A stretch of DNA of 64,000 bases from Engraulis encrasicolus. Taxonomy: Eukaryota > Chordata > Actinopteri > Clupeiformes > Engraulidae. Where the stretch lies: contig NC_085875.1 in NCBI RefSeq assembly GCF_034702125.1, positions 52,456,176 through 52,520,175 of the forward strand. Reading direction: 5' to 3'. Shown here piece by piece: positions 53,931 to 64,000 of the stretch; position 1 is the stretch's first letter, and every line of letters begins with the position of its first letter. The translations under genes and the position numbers were made by a program. The notes beneath the pieces were generated by a model. It was not told the origin of the DNA. It saw only the letters and a program-made list of their open reading frames with translations, and made no database searches.

Positions 53931-56447
<2,517 letters not shown>

Positions 56448-56524
56448 AGTGATCCAGCCTTAGGATTCGAACTCTCAACCTATGGACTATCAACCCAGGA
56501 CTATCCCCTACACCACTCAACTGC
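56448..56524 (-). repeat. tRNA-like sequence 1
   Basis: On the minus strand it has an A-box-like GAGTGGTGTAGGGGATAGTC and a B-box-like GGTTGAGAGTTCGAATCC. It resembles a SINE head or degenerate tRNA pseudogene; no functional tRNA is claimed. Confidence 0.5.
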
Positions 56525-56694
56525 AGGTTTTGTATTCGTAGAAAGTTAGGCCTGTTTGTTAGAAAGTATTGGACTTACTCATAATTAACAGTCAAATGTG
56601 TTTCACACATACTTTCCACTTCAAATTCGACCAACTGACATCATACCAAAACAATAATGTTTGAATGTGATTTTTTTTTTTTTTTTTTACTAAC

Positions 56695-56770
56695 ATCCTG
56701 TGCTGGGAATTGAACTTGAAACCATCATGTTTTGAGGCCAACTGCTTAACTGTTAGTCCATGACTGCCCA
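56695..56770 (-). repeat. tRNA-like sequence 2
   Basis: Minus strand: GGGCAGTCATGGACTAACAG at the head and GGTTTCAAGTTCAATTCCC at the B-box position. The sequence after the head on its 5' side is shared with tRNA-like sequence 4. Confidence 0.5.
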
Positions 56771-56892
56771 AGCACAACACGCTGACATCCATAGTCTCAT
56801 ATGTCAGATATAGTTCCAATTGACATGATTTAAAGAATTTGTAACTTTCACAGTTTCGAGAGAAATAAACAATAAATATCTACTTGAGTGTT

Positions 56893-56966
56893 TTTTTATT
56901 GGTAATACAGGATTGAAACCTGCAATCCTCTGATCTTGTGGCCATTCCCCTATCCAGACCACAGCA
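56893..56966 (-). repeat. tRNA-like sequence 3
   Basis: Minus strand: GTCTGGATAGGGGAATGG and GATTGCAGGTTTCAATCCTG. It is closest to the heads of the SINEs at 16287 and 38297. Confidence 0.5.
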
Positions 56967-57119
56967 ACTCAAACATTGTCTTGCTTTACCTAAGTCTTTT
57001 TCTTTTGTAATTTCTCTCAAAATTAAATGTGAAAAATATTGCTAATTAAAGCTGGAGTCATGGGTCTGGTGGCCATCTGAACATTTTCATACCATGTTCT
57101 AGGAAGTAGGTAAGGTTAT

Positions 57120-57197
57120 CTCCATGTTGGGGATTGAACTTGCAACCTTTGAGGTTGAAGACCAGCTGTTTAACCACTACTCCATGGTCGCCTCAGC
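57120..57197 (-). repeat. tRNA-like sequence 4
   Basis: Minus strand: GGCGACCATGGAGTAGTGGT, TTAAACAGCTGG and GGTTGCAAGTTCAATCCCC. Flanking CATATGCCAGATAGAGTTC parallels CATATGTCAGATATAGTTCC beside sequence 2. Confidence 0.55.
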
Positions 57198-57429
57198 TGT
57201 TGTCAAGACATCTAACCACTCATATGCCAGATAGAGTTCAAATTTACAAACTCAAAGACATTGTGTTAGGATGTCAGTTGTACTTAAAAACACAATGCCA
57301 ACCAGAGATAATTTATTAGTACCTGAAAACCTGTTGAGAACACCTAAAATGTGTATGTCATCTGGACATTTTTGCTATATTGAGTACTACAGCGTAAACT
57401 TTTCTAGTTCATAGTACTGTTGGGGAATA

Positions 57430-57990
57430 CAGTGAATGAGGACACATTTAGTATAGCCACAGCTTTCAATGGCAGATGTTAGAGGGTGGTATTGCAGGTT
57501 TTTTTGTGCAGTAGGATTCCTCCATGAACAGGTCAAAGGCACAGGCTACTTCAAAGAGTTTGACTATTTTTTCCTCTTGTGATATGCAAATGATGTCTGG
57601 GGTGTTGGGAATTCCTGAGAAGTGATTTGTGGAGGCATTAAACCTGTGGGACTTGACAGGGGTATGTTTGTATAGTTGTTCCTGAGGAGCACATGGGGAT
57701 CTGGGCAGCGATGAGGTCCACCAGTCTATCGTGCCTGGCGGTACACAGTCCTTTGTAGGAGGGGCAGCTGTTCATTATGTGGGCTACTGACTCCAGATGT
57801 TGTGGCGGGTCATGCAGCATGCATAAGGGGGAGTGGATAGATGGAAACCAGAGGGATAGATTGTATTTTGTGGGGATAACCTGTAGGCGTGCCTTCACAC
57901 AAAAGATGGGTATCTCATCACTGATGGTGGCATTACTGAATATTGCATATGATGTAGAATGGTCTGCACAAGTGAGTTTGGCTAATTTTA
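57430..57990 (-). pseudogene. RLE-type LINE relic: zinc knuckle and endonuclease remnant
   Basis: The minus-strand translation reads EIPIFCVKARLQVIPTKYNL, then a zinc-knuckle-like region (CMLHDPPQ...AHIMNSCPSYK) and TARHDRLVDLIAAQIP, to a stop near 57638. After a frame change it continues TPDIICISQEEK and KLFEVACAFDLFMEES. The knuckle followed by PDI...FEV...FD is the order found in LINEs that use a restriction-enzyme-like endonuclease, such as R4/Rex6, R2 and NeSL-type elements. Rex6 is the known fish representative, but I cannot choose among them. The RT domain is missing, and the copy is broken by a frameshift and stops. Confidence 0.65.
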
Positions 57991-58092
57991 CCTGAAGTTT
58001 AAGGCTGGACCAGTACTCTATTATTGCGGTCCCTTTGTATGGTCAAAAGGGTTTGCCTAGATGTTGTTGGTAACAGGAGATGGTTGATGTTA

Positions 58093-58228
<136 letters not shown>

Positions 58229-58466
58229 GGCAAGGCAAGGCAAGTTTATTTATATAGCGCATTTCATACACAGGTGCAACTCAATGTGCTTCACAAAGTT
58301 AACAAATGTAAATGAAAGGAAACAGGGAAGAAAGAAGGAAATGAATTAGAGTCAAAAAGCATTTAAAAAACATTAAGATAAAACATAAGGTAAAAATAAT
58401 AATAAAATAAAATAAAATGAAACAAATTAAATAAAAAATAAAAATAATAAGAATAAGTAATTTAAG

Positions 58467-59411
58467 CTAGGGGAAAGCATCTGAGAACAGCTTTGTCTTG
58501 AGTCTAGATTTAAAGCTATCAATAGTGGGTGCATTTTTTATGTCATCTGGAAGCTGGTTCCAAAGCTTTGAAGCATAGAAGCTAAAGGCTGCCTCTCCAC
58601 ACTTTGTTTTGACTTTTGGAATCACCAGCAAATTCTTCTCCGTTGACCTTAGTGACCTAGTTGGTGCATACAGCTGAAACATATCCAGTAGATATGTGGG
58701 TCCCATTCCATTTAGTGATTTAAACACAAGTAGCATAGCCTTAAAATCAATTCTGTAGCTTACTGGGAGCCAATGCAGCGATCTTAAAATTGGAGTAATG
58801 TGGTCGAACTTCCTTGTCTTTGTAAGAACCCTTGCAGCTGCGTTTTGTACAAGTTGAAGCTGTTTAATGGTTTTATTGGGGAGGCCAGTAAAAAGACTGT
58901 TACAGTAATCAACTTTACTAGAAATAAAGGCATGTATTAGCTTCTCCAGATCATGTTTAGACATCAGGCCCCTAAATTTAGAGACGTTTTTTATGTGATA
59001 AAATGCAGACTTAGTAATAGCTTTCATGTGACTGTTGAAGTTTAGGTCACTGTCAATGAGGACCCCAAGATTTTTAACTGTTTCCCTTGCTTTCAGTCCC
59101 TTCGTTTCAAGGATAGTAGCAATCTTTTGTCTCTCCTCTCTTTTCCCAAATATAATTACTTCAGTTTTATCTGTGTTCAGCTGGAGGAAATTGTGAGACA
59201 TCCATTTGTTAATTTGGTCCATGCAATGATAGAGTGATTCAAGGGGGGTATAGTCATTTGGGGACATAGATAAGTAGAGCTGGGTATCATCCGCATAGCT
59301 ATGGTAATTTATGGAGTTATTCTCGATAATGTGTCCCAGTGGCAACATATACAGATTGAACAGTAGTGGTCCCAGAATGGAGCCCTGGGGGACCCCACAA
59401 TCCAGAGACAT
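58467..59411 (-). pseudogene. LINE reverse transcriptase, second part, copy 2
   Basis: 314 residues from motif B (CGVPQGSILGP) through YADDTQLYL to the natural end KTKLFSDAFP. By my reading it differs from the copy at 23333-24397 at about 10 of 314 positions. It keeps the original TAG stop that copy 1 has lost. As in copy 1, it is out of frame with the upstream part because of eight Ts on the sense strand (A run at about 59442-59449). Confidence 0.86.
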
Positions 59412-59803
59412 TGGTGATGAAGTATGTCTTCCAATGGCGACAAAAAAAACTTCTTTGTTGTAAGTACGATTTTAACCAGTCGATCACTATGCCCGTAAAG
59501 CCAACCCAGTGTTCCAGTCTATGTAGTAGTATAGAATGATTAACTGTATCGAAAGCAGCACTCAAATCAAGAAGTACCAAGACGGATGATTTGCCAGCAT
59601 CAGAATTCAATCTTATGTCATTCATAACTTTAATAAGAGCTGTTTCAGTGCTGTGGTAGGCACGGAAACCTGATTGAAACTTATCAAAATAGCTATTAGA
59701 GATTAGAAAAGCAGTTAATTGGTTAAAAACAATTTTCTCTATTATTTTACCCATGAATGGTAGATTGGATATGGGCCTATAGTTGTTTAGTACCAGTGCA
59801 TCC
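59317..59803 (-). pseudogene. LINE reverse transcriptase, first part, copy 2
   Basis: The meaningful protein starts DALVLNNYRPISNLPF at 59803; the cysteine/valine repeat before it is read from the CA tract. It contains SGFRAYHSTETAL and LDLSAAFDTVNHSILL (motif A). Residues after the octa-T run are out of frame. The linker and earlier domains seen in copy 1 are truncated. Confidence 0.85.
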
Positions 59804-59808
59804 ACACA

Positions 59809-59809
<1 letters not shown>

Positions 59810-59893
<84 letters not shown>
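59810..59893. repeat. (CA)n, 5' flank of LINE copy 2
   Basis: About 42 CA units following the interrupted CACACAGA junction. Confidence 0.97.
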
Positions 59894-59894
<1 letters not shown>

Positions 59895-60047
59895 AATGGA
59901 TGGAAAAGTGTTCAAAGTGTCAAGGTGCCAAAGTCACTGTGCATAGTCCAAGGAAGAGACCCAGGGTCAAGTTTCAATTGAAGAGCCGGGAATCCACATA
60001 TTGCCCATTGTGTGCCCCCAACCCCACACTTAACAATCACTCACACC

Positions 60048-60078
<31 letters not shown>

Positions 60079-60149
60079 TGGTAAAAGAGGTGATGTACTG
60101 TTAACTGTGAAAAAACTGTCAGTGGAATAAAAAAGGATTGGCTAAAGCA

Positions 60150-60590
60150 GAGTTGTTGTCCTGGTTGTTTGGGCCAGCAGTTATAAGAGTCAATAAGAGT
60201 TATGCAGTCAAGTCCCCAATGATGATTTCTTTCTGGGTGTCCTTCTGTGTGATGTTGAACAGCTAGATGGCCCTGGGGACAAACGACCTCCGTAGCCTGT
60301 CTGTCTTGCATGGGATGGCACGGAATCTGTAGCCGAACAAGCTTCTCTGTTGTCCTCTGCAGGGGGTGAATGTTGTTGTCCATTATAGAGTCCAGTTTGC
60401 CCAGTGTTCTCTTCTCAGCAGAGCCTCCAGTTGTGTGCCAACAACAGACCCAGCTTTCCTCACCAGCCTGTCAAGGTGTCCAGCATCTCTCTTCCACCCC
60501 AGCATGTCACAGCATAAGAAAGCACACTGGCCATGACAGACTGGTAGAACATCTACAGGAGTCTGTTGCAGACATTGAAGGATCTACTTG
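60150..60590 (-). pseudogene. LINE reverse transcriptase C-terminal fragment, decayed
   Basis: On the minus strand from about 60570 the translation gives MASVLSYAVTCWGG, then DAGHLDRLVRKAGSVVG, LGKLDSIMDNNIHPLQ, TDRLRRSFVPRAI and LFN, in at least two frames. This is the C-terminal domain of a CR1/L2/Rex1-group LINE, in the same region as 19523-20169 but from a different family. No catalytic motif remains. Confidence 0.72.
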
Positions 60591-60905
60591 GGCCATACTA
60601 GAAAATATTAGTTTATTATTCAGTAAACACTCATGAAAAGATAAAATTTGGCAATAGGCAACCCAGTCTCAATGAGCAGCATAGTTGCAGTACCTTTTTT
60701 GACCACTTCCTGCACAGTGTACTTTTAATTCTTCTTTTAATTCTCTCATGTGAACACCTCTTCATTCAGAATGAAATGAAAAATCAAAGTAAATTCGAGA
60801 TAACTATTTTATTCTGAATTATTGATTCAGAATTAAAACCGTCATGTAAACGTAGCAAATGTTAGCCGCCCCCTCGTCCACTCTCCAATCCTACAACCCC
60901 CCCCC

Positions 60906-60936
<31 letters not shown>

Positions 60937-61134
60937 ACACAAACACACTGATGCAGGGAGAGGCGTTTCTCAGGGTGATGCTTCCCCCATTTCATAATCC
61001 TTTTAACTCATGGTGAGCTGTAAATGAAAACGTGGGATCACTATGGAGAGATGTGGGATAGCTCAGCCATTAGAATTGGAGTCCGCCTTTCTCTCTCCTT
61101 TGCTCTGTCTTTCTGCTCTGATTCTCACATCTCT
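60591..61134. other. Unassigned sequence with poly(C) and CA runs
   Basis: A C run at 60897-60922 continues into CA to 60940. Nothing else recognised. Confidence 0.6.
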
Positions 61135-61207
61135 TACAGACAACAGAGAGAGAGAGAGAGAGAGAAAGAGAGAGGAAGAGAGACAGATACAGAGAGAAAT
61201 ACTAAAA

Positions 61208-61240
<33 letters not shown>
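61135..61240. repeat. GA-rich low-complexity region
   Basis: Interrupted GA repeats with AAAG and GACAGATAC breaks. Confidence 0.92.
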
Positions 61241-61411
61241 CTCAATGTTAGGGACCCAAGACTGTATGAGAAAAGAATCGAACTGGTGAGAGAGGCAGGG
61301 CATCACAGGCGATGAAAGGCCAACAATGGGGTCTCTGGACCAGGGGAGTGTCAGGCTCGTGCTGGGCTGTCACAATGGATCCCTGGAGCCTCTCCCAGCA
61401 GCTGTGGCGGG

Positions 61412-61767
61412 CAGGCCCGGATTAAGACGACATGGGGCCCCTAGGCTATAGGTTCCTGTGGGTCCCACCCACCTCCCTCCCAGAAGACATGTATCGTGAC
61501 GAATTTGCGTAGACATAATTTTGAGCTAGGAATAAAGGATAACAAGTCTACCAACTCTACTCAACACAAGGTGTTTTTTTTTTCAATATCGCATCTTGTC
61601 ACAATTCTGCAATTTTTCCCGTTTGGCCAATCAGCCCACCCCCCCCCCCCCCCTGGCAGGTGGGGGCCCCTAAGGCTGCAGTCATGTCTAGCCTGTGGTG
61701 GGTGTCCCTGGCAGGTGGGGGCCCCTAGGCTGCAGCTATATCGAGCCTGTGAGTTATTCCAGCCCTG
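61412..61767. mobile_element. Worn hAT MITE related to 15218-15511
   Basis: Left end CAGGCCCGGATTAAGAC and right end GTTATTCCAGCCCTG. The interior shares GAGCTAGGAATAAAGGATA and CTCAACACAA with the sister. A second GGCAGGTGGGGGCCCCTA unit points to an internal tandem duplication. No 8-bp duplication survives. Confidence 0.75.
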
Positions 61768-61930
61768 GGGCTGGTGATAGGATACAGTAATGGGGAGGTA
61801 ATCATCGAAGAAAAGCGCCATGAAATATTCATCAGATGGCCCCAGCTTGAGGTTGATTAAATATCGGCTTGCTACGCTACACTACACGCTGCCATGGTCC
61901 TCACTCCAGCGGGCAGGTTACTCACACAGG

Positions 61931-62060
<130 letters not shown>

Positions 62061-62156
62061 ATTGATGACAAAAGGCTGTTTCCCAAAAAATAAATATGTT
62101 TCTTTTGTTTTATTTCTTTTTCTTCTTTTCTTTTAAACAGGGGTAACAAAAGGGAC

Positions 62157-62849
62157 TAAAGCCCTATTCCGACGGTACTAGTTTTATTTATGGACATAGG
62201 GACATGTGATTTTTATCTCAGGACGTCGGTAAAAGAAATGGCCGATTCGGACTGGATTTAAATATCGGAGTAAACGTACAGAAAGTAGGAGGGGTTACTC
62301 ATCATGCACCGTTGTGACAGCACTTGTCGTTATGTGCTTGCCAACTCCATAATATATTATTGATTTTTGAACACATTATTGCGCATCCATGGAGGCTTTT
62401 TTTGTCCCGTGGAACAATTCTAGTAATTGACTGTTGGTTTACTAACCCATCAAAATCCATTCTAAACCGTCTGTATGCGTGTCCTTTCATTTGGAGAGTG
62501 CGTTTGACCATGCTGTCTGATTTCGACAGCGAACACAGCTTGGAACAACTTCCTAAAACAAAACTAACGGTTTACTGCAAGGCAGTAATGTTTGCAAGCT
62601 AGGAGAGATTGGATATATAGGCGTTTTGTGCGCTTTACATAGGCTAGCATTCGGACGGGATTAGTATTACCCTGGGTATTACAGGAGGTACAGACCGTTT
62701 TACAGGAGGTACAACTTGCGGTGAAGTTTACCCAACATACTCCGCAATCTTTACCAGACTGGCGTGTTAGGACTGGATTACATTTCCCGGTTATTATTAC
62801 TTTACCCCAGGTCCTCCCATTAAACTAGTCCCGTCGGAATAGGGCTTTA
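62157..62849. mobile_element. 693-bp DNA element, TAAAGCCCTATTCCGACGG ends
   Basis: TAAAGCCCTATTCCGACGG at the left mirrors CCGTCGGAATAGGGCTTTA at the right. GAC occurs on both flanks (62154-62156, 62850-62852), a possible 3-bp duplication. No transposase; the superfamily is not recognised. Confidence 0.8.
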
Positions 62850-62852
62850 GAC

Positions 62853-64000
62853 TGTGCACAAGGAAGTAACGTGTACTTCTGGAGGCGAAAAAATGTGTTT
62901 GATTGGTTGATACAATTGCAGGGGGAGGTGGCAGAGCAGGAGAGATGTGTCTAGTACACCAATTTCATATTGGTCCCTGTGAAAAAGCACAAGATTCTGA
63001 AACGGCGCATGTTTCATAAAAGCCTCAATATCTCCATTCCATGTTGATTTTGGCCGATAACGGCCTTGGTTGAGCTCACAATAGCTCGGCAATGAAATCA
63101 CATATGGACACACGGTTTTCACACACTAAGAGTTGAAAGTCTCACCTTTCAAACGAGCCATAACATGTTTCGGTGGCCCTATCACACAATATGCTGTGAC
63201 TGTACAAAAAACACCTAAAAATGTTTTATTACGCTGGGAGTCTGGTAGTCAATGTGTTAACTTATCCAACATGCAATTGCACTGCAAACCATGGAAATGC
63301 GTTACACAGCAGCCAGTAGTAATGCTTTCTCTGCACTGCACACAGAGTACTAGTCACACAGGAGAGCACACTCAATAGTCAAACCCATACCAGCCAAGAG
63401 GGTAAACGTGCACACTTAACACATTGAGTACCGAAGACGTAATAATACGTTTTTCATGCCCATGCGTTGTATACCAACAACGTAAAAAATACGTTTTTGT
63501 GGGGTTTTTTCATATTTGGAATCTACACCCTTCAATACATAATATTTGTGATTTTGGGAGGTCTGTGACGAATACAAATGACAAAAATGGCAGTCAAAAG
63601 CTTGTGTCATGATTTGGACATTTTAATTTTAATCACAACACCAGAGCAGCAACCGTAGGTAAAGCAGACGGTCTATTATAAATTACAAGAACCTTTGGGT
63701 AGCCCTAAAGTAACCTGCAATGGCTATGTTGCGTGCCTTGTGTGTACACCATGCTGATCCAGCTCAGCTTGCAGCCCTGTTAGCCTTGTGATTCTTGGTG
63801 GACTATGATGCTGTGGTCAAGAATTGTGCCAGTTGTGTATTTACGTTTCTGATCGGCGTCCACACTTTTTATAGTGTCCTTCACGCAATAAACACACAGG
63901 AAGATAGGCCTAATAGTCATGTCTGGCAGCCTGAGTAGGCTAACATCCTTACCCAGATCCTTGGCTAGATCCTTACAAATGACCCCCAAACTGTTATCGG
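62853..64000. other. Unassigned sequence
   Basis: A pair of related phrases, GACGTAATAATACGTTTTT and ACGTAAAAAATACGTTTTT (63438 and 63480), suggests a short repeat. No gene or element recognised. Confidence 0.5.

Overview
This window looks like gene-poor, repeat-dense nuclear DNA from a ray-finned (teleost) fish. The evidence is the repeat content: a Tx1-group LINE, L2/Rex1-type LINEs, tRNA-derived SINEs with a fish-type 3' end, many hAT, Tc1 and Harbinger-like non-autonomous elements, and very long CA/GT microsatellites. I could not support a single host protein-coding gene. Every long open frame that is not a microsatellite belongs to a retrotransposon reverse transcriptase, and all of those copies are truncated or frameshifted. 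The species cannot be fixed from the sequence alone.

Layout. 1-7.1 kb is a microsatellite cluster that holds a 1.2-kb DNA element (1212-2421) and a 5'-truncated Tx1-group LINE (3658-5958) sitting exactly inside a (TC)n tract, as in the microsatellite-targeting element Kibi. 7.6-14 kb is a nested stack: a second, inverted copy of the 1.2-kb element is split by a 5.4-kb foldback-like element with arms of ~340-bp repeats, itself carrying a SINE, a small MITE and a 1.7-kb element with seven 140-bp repeats. 14-18 kb holds MITEs and an ACCATGGT-rich repeat field. 19.5-20.7 kb is a LINE 3' half. 23.2-25.2 kb is an L2/Rex1-like LINE on the minus strand, with a near-identical shorter copy at 58.2-59.8 kb. 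25.7 kb carries a perfect 58-bp-arm hairpin. 26-37 kb is almost all hAT DNA, with elements nested up to four deep and most 8-bp target duplications readable. 38-53 kb is a mosaic of MITEs, a Tc1 relic, a second ACCATGGT field and smaller repeats. 54-64 kb holds tRNA-like sequences, an RLE-type LINE relic, further LINE pieces and long CA tracts.

How the parts relate. No genes cooperate here; the window is best read as a history of insertions. Target-site duplications and paralogous empty sites order many events directly. The most interesting signals are the (TC)n-bounded LINE, the foldback-like element, a 16-bp motif repeated in two copies of an unclassified DNA transposon, a frameshifting T8 run shared by two LINE copies, the hAT nest, two hammerhead-like motifs and about 18 copies of the palindrome TAGGCCTA.
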